This document shows positions 1 to 5,841 of a stretch of DNA of 7,075 bases, in pieces. Below the pieces are notes generated by a model that was not told the DNA's origin, made no database searches, and was given only the letters and a program-made list of their open reading frames with translations. The position numbers and the translations under genes are program-made. The first letter of the stretch is position 1; each line of letters opens with the position of its first letter. Source of the DNA: Anaerolineae bacterium (GTDB lineage: Bacteria > Chloroflexota > Anaerolineae > CG2-30-64-16); the NCBI GenBank assembly GCA_025454565.1, contig JALOOE010000236.1:1-7075 (forward strand), written 5' to 3'.

Positions 1-1011
1 GCCGACCTGGTGGAAGAGATCGGCCGCATCTACGGCTACGACCGGATGCCGCACACGCTGATGGAGGATGCGCTGCCGCCGCAGCGGCGCAACGTCGCGT
101 TGGATGGTGAGGAAAAGGTCCGTGATGTGCTGGTCGGCGCCGGCCTGACCGAGATCATCACCTACACGATGGTGGACATCGCCGATGATGCCCGCACGCG
201 TGCCGACAAGCTTGCACCTGACCCGGTCGCTTACGTTAAGGTGTTGAACCCGCTCGCAGCCGATCGGGCGCACCTGCGCCGCAGCCTGCTGCCGGGCCAG
301 CTCAACACAGCTCGCGCCAACCTGCGTTTCACCGATCGCGTCTTCTATCCGCGGCCGGGCGAAACGCTGCCTGCCGAGCCGCGGCGTCTGAGCGCGCTGC
401 TGGTCGGTCCGCGCGAGCCGCAGGGCTGGCAGCCGGCAGACGCCTCACCGCTGGGCTTCTTCGATCTGAAGGGCGTGGTCGAGACGCTGCTGGCTCGGCT
501 GGAGGTGAAGGAGGTCGCCTGGGAGCGCGGCGAGCATCCGGCGACCCATCCGGGACGCACCGCGCGACTGCTGATCGGCGGCAAAGACGCGGGCGCGCTG
601 GGCGAATTGCATCCGGTGGTGCGTGCGGCGTTCGACCTTCCCAGCCTGCCCGTGGCGGTCATGGAGCTCGATCTGGATGTCGTGTTGGCGGGTTGGGGCG
701 CGGCCGAGCCGATGGCCGAGATCTCGACGCAGCCGGCCATCTACGAGGATCTGGCGGTGATTGTGGATGAAGCGACCCCCGCCGCCCGGGTGGCCGCGCT
801 GATCCGCCAATCCGGCGGCAAGCTGCTCGTTGATCTGCGGCTGTTCGACGTCTACCGCGGCGGCCAGATCGCGGCCGGCAAGAAGTCGCTGGCCTACAGC
901 CTCACCTTCCAGGCGGTCGACCGCACGTTGACCGACGAGGATACGCGCAAGCTGCGCGCCAAGATCGTCGGCCGGCTGGAGCGTGAGCTGGGCGCGACGC
1001 TGCGGGCGTAG
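1..1011 (+). CDS. pheT: Phenylalanyl-tRNA synthetase beta subunit, C-terminal part (5' end outside window)
   Basis: This is the beta chain of the cytosolic alpha2-beta2 enzyme that charges tRNA-Phe with phenylalanine. The frame is open from base 1, so the gene is cut by the window edge; 336 residues remain of a protein usually near 800. Fragment residues 1-20 (VEEIGRIYGYDRMP) are the end of the B5 domain. Next comes the catalytically inactive class II-like core, with VLNPLAADRAHLRRSLLPG at about 81-99 and FFDLKGVVETLL at about 153-164, then HPGRTARL at about 183-190. The last 95 residues (from about QPAIYEDLAVIVDE through LFDVYRGG and KSLAYSLTF) are the FDX-ACB anticodon-binding domain. One oddity: after ANLRFTDRV (residue 114) the protein goes straight to FYPRPGE, whereas family members I recall have a strand like LFEVGRV there, so about 8-11 residues appear to be missing. 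Ends in TAG. The partner pheS would lie upstream, outside the window. Confidence 0.96.
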   Translation, partial: ADLVEEIGRIYGYDRMPHTLMEDALPPQRRNVALDGEEKVRDVLVGAGLTEIITYTMVDIADDARTRADKLAPDPVAYVKVLNPLAADRAHLRRSLLPGQLNTARANLRFTDRVFYPRPGETLPAEPRRLSALLVGPREPQGWQPADASPLGFFDLKGVVETLLARLEVKEVAWERGEHPATHPGRTARLLIGGKDAGALGELHPVVRAAFDLPSLPVAVMELDLDVVLAGWGAAEPMAEISTQPAIYEDLAVIVDEATPAARVAALIRQSGGKLLVDLRLFDVYRGGQIAAGKKSLAYSLTFQAVDRTLTDEDTRKLRAKIVGRLERELGATLRA

Positions 1012-1019
1012 ATGCGAAC

Positions 1020-1084
1020 GGGAGAAAGGGAGAGTGGGAGCTTAAGCGCATTCACCCTTTCTCCCACTCTCCCTTTCTCATTTT
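1020..1084 (+). repeat. 19-bp perfect inverted repeat built of 8-nt units; candidate pheT terminator
   Basis: The arm at 1022-1040 (GAGAAAGGGAGAGTGGGAG) is the exact reverse complement of 1061-1079, with a 20-nt loop between them. TTTT follows at 1081-1084. The stem lies 10 nt past the pheT stop, so it could act as an intrinsic terminator, although the U-tract is short. Both arms are imperfect 8-nt tandem repeats: GGG runs start at 1020, 1028 and 1036, and CCC runs at 1055, 1063 and 1071. CCCTTTCTC occurs twice, at 1055-1063 and 1071-1079, so the left arm can also pair in a second register. The construction is more elaborate than a usual terminator and resembles a dispersed intergenic repeat, but the window holds only this copy. 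Confidence 0.8.
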
Positions 1085-1103
1085 GCTACCTTGTTAGCCA
1101 TAA

Positions 1104-2105
1104 ATGACCCCACCCACCACCTGCCTCATCCTCGGCGCGACCGGCTTCATCGGCGGTCAAATCGCCCGCGCCGCGCTCGCGCGCGGCTGGCGCGTGCAGG
1201 CCCTGCGCCGCCGTCCCGATGCCACCGGCGCCATCGGCGATTTGCCTGTCGAGTGGGTGCAAGGCGATCTTGACGATTGCGCCGCTTTGCGGGCTGTGCT
1301 GACGGAGCGAGCTTCTTTCGTCTTCCGTCCTTCGTCCTCGGTCGTGTTTCACTGTGCGGGCGCGTATCCCCACAACGCCAAGACCATGGCCCGCGACGTG
1401 GCGGCTGCCCGCCGGCAGATGCGCAACGTGCTGGACATCGCGGCCGAGTTCGGCGTGGGGCGACTGGTCTACACGAGCTCCTTCACAACCATCGGCGCGC
1501 CGGCCGAGCCGGGGCGCCTGGCCGACGAGCGCGATTTCTACATCCCCGGCAGCGCGAACGATCCGTACTACGAAGCCAAGTGGGCGATGGAGGTCGAGGC
1601 GCTGGCCGCAGCGCGAGCGGGGTTGCCGGTCGTCGTCCTTTGTCCGGTGGCCGTCTTCGGGCCGGGCGACGTGCACATGGCCGTGAGCCAACCGTTGCTT
1701 ATGGCCGCCAAAGGCCGCATGCCGTTCTACCTGGATGCCAGCTTCAGCGTCGTGGACGTGCGCGACGTGGCCGAGGCGCATCTGGCGGCGGCCGAGCGCG
1801 GCCGGATCGGCGAGCGGTACATCCTGAGCGCGCACAACCTGACCCTGCAGGAGGGGCTCACGGAGATCGCGGCCGTGGCGGGCGCTGCTCCGCCGCGGCT
1901 CAAGCTCGGCGGGCGGCTGCTCGACGCGATGATCGCGGCCGGCAGCCTGGTTCCCGGCAGCAACGTCGGCTATCTGCGCACCATGCGACTCTGGCAGCCC
2001 GTGAGCAACGCCAAGGCCGTTGCCGAGTTAGGACACCCCACGCGACCGTTCGCCGAAACCGTGGCCGACGCCCTGGCGTGGTTTCGAGCGCACGGGCAGA
2101 TGTAG
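1104..2105 (+). CDS. NAD(P)-dependent epimerase/dehydratase, extended SDR family
   Basis: A 333-residue soluble Rossmann-fold oxidoreductase of the extended short-chain dehydrogenase class, closest in style to dihydroflavonol-4-reductase-like or HpnA-like sugar epimerases. The dinucleotide site is LILGATGFIGG (8-18). GDLDD (54-58) follows the third strand. VFHCAGAYP (81-89), VYTSS (122-126, catalytic Ser region) and YYEAK (155-159, Tyr/Lys pair) complete the active site. VVDVRDVAEAHL (216-227) and the C-terminal substrate lobe are also present. The substrate cannot be read from sequence. The ATG at 1104 places GATG where expected, about ten residues in; no Shine-Dalgarno site is visible ahead of it. 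Residues 68-79 (ERASFVFRPSSS) look like extra sequence, because relatives normally have only about five residues between the LRAVL helix and VFH. It lies 92 nt after pheT, across an inverted repeat, so it is probably not cotranscribed with pheT. Confidence 0.9.
   Translation: MTPPTTCLILGATGFIGGQIARAALARGWRVQALRRRPDATGAIGDLPVEWVQGDLDDCAALRAVLTERASFVFRPSSSVVFHCAGAYPHNAKTMARDVAAARRQMRNVLDIAAEFGVGRLVYTSSFTTIGAPAEPGRLADERDFYIPGSANDPYYEAKWAMEVEALAAARAGLPVVVLCPVAVFGPGDVHMAVSQPLLMAAKGRMPFYLDASFSVVDVRDVAEAHLAAAERGRIGERYILSAHNLTLQEGLTEIAAVAGAAPPRLKLGGRLLDAMIAAGSLVPGSNVGYLRTMRLWQPVSNAKAVAELGHPTRPFAETVADALAWFRAHGQM
1312..1343 (+). repeat. Pyrimidine-rich 6-7-nt imperfect tandem repeat inside the SDR gene
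   Basis: TTCGTC (1317-1322), TTCCGTC (1323-1329), CTTCGTC (1330-1336) and CTCGGTC (1337-1343) follow one another directly. They encode part of the segment SFVFRPSSS that seems to be extra in this SDR protein. The composition is unlike the purine/pyrimidine-mixed coding sequence on both sides, which suggests local repeat expansion or insertion of an intergenic-type repeat kept in frame. Confidence 0.55.
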
Positions 2106-2128
2106 GGGCTGCATAAAGATCGCTTCGA

Positions 2129-2137
2129 TGCTATAAT
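2129..2137 (+). promoter_or_regulatory. Extended -10 promoter of the metallopeptidase-glcD unit
   Basis: TGC followed by the perfect consensus TATAAT (2132-2137) forms an extended -10 element. No good -35 box lies 16-18 nt upstream, which extended -10 promoters tolerate. A start about seven bases downstream falls at 2144-2146, on or next to the ATG at 2146. The transcript would then be leaderless or nearly so, which agrees with the absence of any Shine-Dalgarno site. The element lies in the 40-nt gap after the SDR stop codon. Confidence 0.65.
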
Positions 2138-2145
2138 GGCCGCCC

Positions 2146-2406
2146 ATGGAAATCGAACAGTTCGAGGAGTTGGTAGCGCAGGTCGTCAATGACCTGCCTG
2201 ATTTCTTTCAGGAGCGACTCGACAACGTCGACGTGGTTGTGGAGGAGTTCCCCGACCGTCACACGATGCGGCTGCGGCGGCCCATCGAGATGCAGTGCCG
2301 CACGGACGAAGAGTTGCGTGCCATGATCCGCCGCGTCGTCCTGCACGAGATCGCCCACCACTTCGGGATCAGTGACAACCGCTTGCGCGATATTGGCGCG
2401 TATTGA
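2146..2406 (+). CDS. Metallopeptidase family protein (zincin-like, HExxH), unusually short
   Basis: An 86-residue cytosolic protein of the small zincin-like metallopeptidase family (DUF1025/PF06262 type). The N-terminal helix EQFEELVAQVVNDLPDFF (4-21) and LDNVDVVVEE (25-34) match the family start. The C-terminal part RRPIEMQC (44-51) leads to HEIAHHFGISD (67-77), an HExxHxxGxxD zinc motif with H67, E68 and H71 and a likely third ligand at D77. Family members are usually about 110-130 residues and carry an LLGLYxG-type loop between the two halves. Here VVEEFP joins directly to PDRHTMRLRRPIE, as if about 30-35 residues were removed in frame. Zinc binding looks intact; peptidase activity is unproven for this family. 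Likely cotranscribed with the FAD oxidase gene 15 nt downstream. Small size does not argue against reality: the motif, promoter and frame all agree. Confidence 0.88.
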   Translation: MEIEQFEELVAQVVNDLPDFFQERLDNVDVVVEEFPDRHTMRLRRPIEMQCRTDEELRAMIRRVVLHEIAHHFGISDNRLRDIGAY

Positions 2407-2421
2407 GAACGAGAGAGCGTC

Positions 2422-3846
2422 ATGCAACACTACAACCCCGTCACCCCTGCCATCACCGAACAACTCGCCGCCATCGTCGGCCCGGAGAACCTCATCTACG
2501 CTGAGCCGGAGCGCATGCTCGACTACGCGCACGACGAGAGCTTCGGCCACGATCACGATCAGATGCCGGAGGTCGTGGTGAAGCCGGCCAGCGCGGACGA
2601 GATTGCGGCGATCATGAAGCTGGCGAACCGCGAACGCATCCCGGTGACGCCGCGTGGCGCGGGTTCGGGGCTGTCGGGCGGCGCGGTGCCGCTGTTCGGC
2701 GGCATCCTCCTCTCGGTCGAGCGCATGAATCGGATCCTGGAGATCGACCTCGAAAACCTGGTCGTCGTGGCCGAGCCCGGCGTGGTGACCAACGAATTGA
2801 GCGAGGCGGTGCGAGCACACGGGCTGTTCTACGCGGGCTATCCGATGAGCGTCGAGCTGTGCCAGATCGGCGGCAACGTGGCGGAGAACGCGGGCGGCGG
2901 TCGGGCGGTGAAGTATGGCGTGACGGGCCGCTATGTGCTGGGGGTCGAGGTCGTGCTGCCCACCGGCGAGATCGTGCAGTTCGGCGGCAAGCGACTGAAG
3001 GATGTCACCGGTTACGATCTGGTGCATCTGATGGTTGGCTCTGAGGGCACGCTCGGCATCTTCACCAAGATCATCCTGCGCCTGATCCCTTTTCCCGCGG
3101 CCCAGGCCGTGCTGCTGGCGCCCTTCGCCAACGCGTATACCGCCATCCATGCCGTGCCGCGCATCATCCAGGGCGGCGGTCTGGTGCCTTCGGCCGTCGA
3201 GTTCATGGACTACGCCGCAATGAAGCTATCGTATGACTTTCTCGGCGAAAAGCTGCCGCATCCGGCGGCCAGGGCGCTGCTGCTGGTGGAGGTGGACGGC
3301 TACACCGAGGCCGAGGTCGAGGCCGAGCAAGATGCGGTGGCGAGCTTGCTGATGGAATGCGGCGCGCTGGACATCTACGTCGGTAATACGCCCCCCAGTG
3401 CGAGGAAGATGTGGCGGCCGCGCCAGAAGATCGGTGAGGCGTTCAGCTCGCTGGCGATCGAGCAGTTGGATGAAGACATGGTGGTGCCGCTCGCTCAGAT
3501 CCCGCCGCTCTTGCCCAAGCTCGAGGATCTGGCCGCGAAACACCACATGCGGCCGTTCTGCTTCGGGCACGTGGCCGACGGCAACATGCATCTCCACACG
3601 ATGGCGGAGCCGGGCGTGGCGCACGAAGCGTGGCGCGCCGCCTGCGTGGCATTTCTCACCGAGCTATATACGCTGGTGGTAAGCCTGGGCGGCACGATCA
3701 GCGGCGAGCATGGCATCGGCTCGAAGCGTGCGCCCTATCTGCCCATCGCGCTCGAACCGGCAGTGATCGAGCTCCACCGGCGGATCAAGACCGCGTTTGA
3801 CCCGAACAACATCCTGAATCCCGGGAAAATAGTATCTCCCTCATGA
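2422..3846 (+). CDS. FAD-binding oxidoreductase, GlcD/D-lactate dehydrogenase-like
   Basis: A 474-residue flavoprotein of the vanillyl-alcohol oxidase superfamily that probably oxidises a 2-hydroxy acid such as glycolate or D-lactate to the 2-oxo acid. The FAD-binding PCMH domain spans roughly 48-222: RGAGSGLSGG (78-87), IGGNVAENAGG (149-159), KYGVTGRYVLG (164-174) and VGSEGTLGIF (205-214). The C-terminal FAD-oxidase domain contains FGHVADGNMHLH (381-392), SGEHGIG (427-433) and the closing FDPNNILNPGKI (459-470). Length is normal for GlcD. The ATG at 2422 follows a purine-rich GAGAGAG at 2411-2417, a weak ribosome site. No partner GlcE or iron-sulfur GlcF gene lies next to it; the next gene is on the opposite strand, so it may act alone or with subunits encoded elsewhere. 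The exact substrate is not determined. Its stop shares a palindrome with the stop of the converging VanW gene. Confidence 0.93.
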   Translation: MQHYNPVTPAITEQLAAIVGPENLIYAEPERMLDYAHDESFGHDHDQMPEVVVKPASADEIAAIMKLANRERIPVTPRGAGSGLSGGAVPLFGGILLSVERMNRILEIDLENLVVVAEPGVVTNELSEAVRAHGLFYAGYPMSVELCQIGGNVAENAGGGRAVKYGVTGRYVLGVEVVLPTGEIVQFGGKRLKDVTGYDLVHLMVGSEGTLGIFTKIILRLIPFPAAQAVLLAPFANAYTAIHAVPRIIQGGGLVPSAVEFMDYAAMKLSYDFLGEKLPHPAARALLLVEVDGYTEAEVEAEQDAVASLLMECGALDIYVGNTPPSARKMWRPRQKIGEAFSSLAIEQLDEDMVVPLAQIPPLLPKLEDLAAKHHMRPFCFGHVADGNMHLHTMAEPGVAHEAWRAACVAFLTELYTLVVSLGGTISGEHGIGSKRAPYLPIALEPAVIELHRRIKTAFDPNNILNPGKIVSPS

Positions 3847-5760
3847 CTTCGGCTTGGGCGTCGCCGTCGGCTTTGGAGGCACGGGCGCACCGATTACCGC
3901 GCCCGCCGGCAACTGTGTGCCTGGGCCGTATGCGAATACCGAGCGCCACGCCTCATACTTGCTGACGATCTTTTCCTCAGTCACTTTGCCGTTGGCATCC
4001 CGGATGGTGCGCTTCACGAGCGCGTCCATACCATCCTTTGCCCAATCGATCTGCTTGAGCGTTCCCTTCGGTAACGAACTATCTTCCTTGTAGATCGGCG
4101 GCTCCGGCTTCTGGATGTTGGTGATTTCCGGCTTGCTCAACTCGACGGTGCGATTGGGCCGCGTGCCGTAGAATGAGAAGGTGATGCGTCCCTTCGCTTT
4201 ATCCACCTCCGGCTTGATCAACAGGAACGCGCCCGTGTCGTTCTTGAAGCGGAAGTCCACGTTGGGCGTAAAGATCGTGGCATCCAGCCCCGGCTCGCCG
4301 TACCAGCTCACGACGTAGCTGTGCGTGTGCCGCTCGGTGATCGGAAAGCCGCCCTGCACCGCCGCCCGAAACGCCGTCGTAGACACCTGACACACCCCAC
4401 CGCCGACCCCCATCTCGGTGCGATCGCCGCTGATGATGAGCGAGTCCACGAAGCCATTCTCCGCGCTCACATCGCCGACAGCTTTGTTGAAGGAAAACTG
4501 CTCCCCCGGCGCGACCACCACGCTCTGGAACTTCTGCGTCGCGTTGATGATGTTCTGCACGCGTTCAGGCGCCGATCCGGCGAAATAGGTGGTGCCTTGC
4601 GTCACCAATTCGTTGATCCCCAGGTCTGCAATGCGCGTGCTGTCGACTTTTGGCCGAAGGATCTTCGTCGACAGGGTAATCGCTACGGATCCATCCAGCG
4701 CCGCCTGACCGCCCCCTGTCGGGTCGGCTGCCAGGCTCAACAAGGTCTTCGAAATCGCGTCGGTAGCGGCCTTCACGTCGAGCGCCTGGCCTACCTGGCT
4801 CGGCTTGAGGACGATCACCTGTTTGGCTGCCGTGTCATAGTCGATTGCTGCATCCTGCGCGGGCTTGTCGAACGGTTTCGCCAGGCTCTGCACATATGTC
4901 TTGATTTTGGCATCATCCACTTGCACCGCCACATCGAGCGCGCCGTCTTTCCCCGGAATCGCGGAGAGCTTGAGCCATGATCGCAACATCGCCCGGTCGA
5001 CGGTCGAGCGCTGGGTGCTATCTACGCCCTCGGCGGCCAGCGTGATGGAGCGATCGAGCAGCGCATTCGCTTTGGCGACCGCTGCATCCACCGAGGTGAC
5101 AGCCGGCCGGCGCTCCTCAACGATCAGCGACACGACGCCGCCCTTACCCTTGCCCAACAAATCGAGCAGCGCGAGGCGCGCCGCATCCAGGTCAACGACG
5201 CGGCCCGTCGCGCCTGGCGTGCCGGTCACGGTCGCGCCCGAGAAATTGAGCGACCCCTCACGCGGGGGTTGATCCAATTCGTACGCGATCTGCTTCATCA
5301 CAATGGCAAGCCGGTTCTCGTCAAGCCTGAGGATAGGGGCGATTGCGTGTCCGAAGCTGCGCGTCTGCCACTGCTCGTCCAGGTTGTCGAGCAGCCCGGC
5401 CAGCAGATCACCGGAGGTCGATCCGCGCCGCCCGACGGCAAACGCTTCGGCCGCGGTGGCGCGTGCATCGACAGAGACGCCCAGTTCGGCGGGCGAGAGG
5501 GTCCACGCGCGGGCCTCGTGCCGGATCGTCACCGGCGTGCCGGGGTAAGGTGTGAACCGATCGTGGATCGTCTGCGTGGCTTCGTCGAGTGTCAGACCGT
5601 CCAACACGATGTCGGCGATGCGCACGCCGTCGTAGATGCGATCAGCGTGCTGAATCTCGTAGATGACGGGCACCGCGAGCACTGCCGCCACCGCCAGGCA
5701 GATCATCCACCACACGAAGATCAGAAAGCCCCAGAAGTATTTCAACCGCCCCTCGCCCAC
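3841..5760 (-). CDS. VanW family protein with N-terminal membrane anchor, peptidoglycan-binding-like repeats and G5-like domain
   Basis: A 639-residue envelope protein. One hydrophobic segment at about 9-33 (FLIFVWWMICLAVAAVLAV) should anchor it with the rest outside the membrane. Residues of about 45-365 look like YoaR-type putative peptidoglycan-binding domains, seen as two units each with a T/SPxELG or KPSQVGQ-like turn (LSPAELGVSVD at 88-98, LKPSQVGQALD at 318-328). The VanW domain spans about 385-520, with INATQKF (405-411), VVAPGEQFSFN (415-425), GVGGGVCQVSTT (451-462) and HTHSYVV (478-484). A G5-like stretch (about 540-612, including KRTIRDANGKVTEEKIVSKY) and a Pro/Thr/Lys-rich tail follow. 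Roles in cell-wall binding or resistance are suggested for the family, but the biochemistry is unknown. The GTG start at 5760 precedes the anchor directly; a TTG five codons later, behind GAGGGG, is an alternative. It has its own promoter. Confidence 0.92.
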   Translation of the reverse strand: MGEGRLKYFWGFLIFVWWMICLAVAAVLAVPVIYEIQHADRIYDGVRIADIVLDGLTLDEATQTIHDRFTPYPGTPVTIRHEARAWTLSPAELGVSVDARATAAEAFAVGRRGSTSGDLLAGLLDNLDEQWQTRSFGHAIAPILRLDENRLAIVMKQIAYELDQPPREGSLNFSGATVTGTPGATGRVVDLDAARLALLDLLGKGKGGVVSLIVEERRPAVTSVDAAVAKANALLDRSITLAAEGVDSTQRSTVDRAMLRSWLKLSAIPGKDGALDVAVQVDDAKIKTYVQSLAKPFDKPAQDAAIDYDTAAKQVIVLKPSQVGQALDVKAATDAISKTLLSLAADPTGGGQAALDGSVAITLSTKILRPKVDSTRIADLGINELVTQGTTYFAGSAPERVQNIINATQKFQSVVVAPGEQFSFNKAVGDVSAENGFVDSLIISGDRTEMGVGGGVCQVSTTAFRAAVQGGFPITERHTHSYVVSWYGEPGLDATIFTPNVDFRFKNDTGAFLLIKPEVDKAKGRITFSFYGTRPNRTVELSKPEITNIQKPEPPIYKEDSSLPKGTLKQIDWAKDGMDALVKRTIRDANGKVTEEKIVSKYEAWRSVFAYGPGTQLPAGAVIGAPVPPKPTATPKPKS

Positions 5761-5798
5761 CCTTTGCCTGATTTGTCACGCTTCGGCTCTGTGCAATA

Positions 5799-5827
5799 AT
5801 TGTACCAGACCGTTGACGCGTTGACAA
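5799..5827 (-). promoter_or_regulatory. Sigma70-type promoter of the VanW-family gene
   Basis: On the minus strand TTGTCA (5827-5822, five of six matches to the -35 consensus) is separated by exactly 17 nt from TACAAT (5804-5799, five of six to the -10 consensus). A TGG just before the -10 box adds the extended TGn element. The predicted start is near 5792, leaving an untranslated leader of about 32 nt before the GTG at 5760. The -35 box begins only ten bases past the methyltransferase stop, so the VanW gene can be transcribed independently of argH. Confidence 0.75.
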
Positions 5828-5841
5828 GTCGAGTTATCAAC
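5811..5841. promoter_or_regulatory. Candidate operator: three GTTGAC-type half-sites over the VanW promoter
   Basis: On the plus strand GTTGACAAG (5820-5828), the central TCGA (5829-5832) and GTTATCAAC (5833-5841) form a 22-bp dyad with 18 of 22 positions symmetric. A further CGTTGAC at 5811-5817 repeats CGTTGAC at 5819-5825 with an 8-nt step. The dyad covers the -35 box and the methyltransferase stop codon, and the extra half-site lies in the promoter spacer. Placement suits a repressor site, but the dyad could instead be a weak RNA hairpin or chance. Confidence 0.4.

Noticed and set aside
1020..1038. G-quadruplex from the GGG runs after pheT
   Set aside because: Only three GGG runs are present, short of the four needed for an intramolecular quadruplex, and the perfect hairpin should dominate.
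1087..1092. TGC-TACCTT as an extended -10 box for the SDR gene
   Set aside because: Only three of six bases match the -10 consensus and no -35 box lies upstream, so it is too weak to annotate.
1086..1835. Minus-strand open frame of 249 codons opposite the SDR gene
   Set aside because: The SDR frame carries every family motif; the opposite frame shows only compositional bias (His, Arg, Gly).
2131..3150. Long minus-strand open frame of 339 codons opposite the metallopeptidase and FAD oxidase genes
   Set aside because: It is the antisense shadow of two well-supported genes in high-GC DNA. Its translation is rich in His, Arg and Asp with no recognisable motif.
4321..4980. Plus-strand open frame of 219 codons inside the VanW gene
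   Set aside because: It lies opposite conserved VanW-domain codons and shows no domain of its own, so it is read as a shadow.
5269..5799. Plus-strand open frame of 176 codons covering the 5' part of the VanW gene and its promoter
   Set aside because: It overlaps the membrane anchor codons and the promoter of the opposite gene, and the protein has no recognisable features.
5821..5826. Perfect TTGACA on the plus strand as a rightward promoter
   Set aside because: No good -10 box at the right distance and no rightward gene downstream; the bases are better explained by the minus-strand dyad and -35 box.
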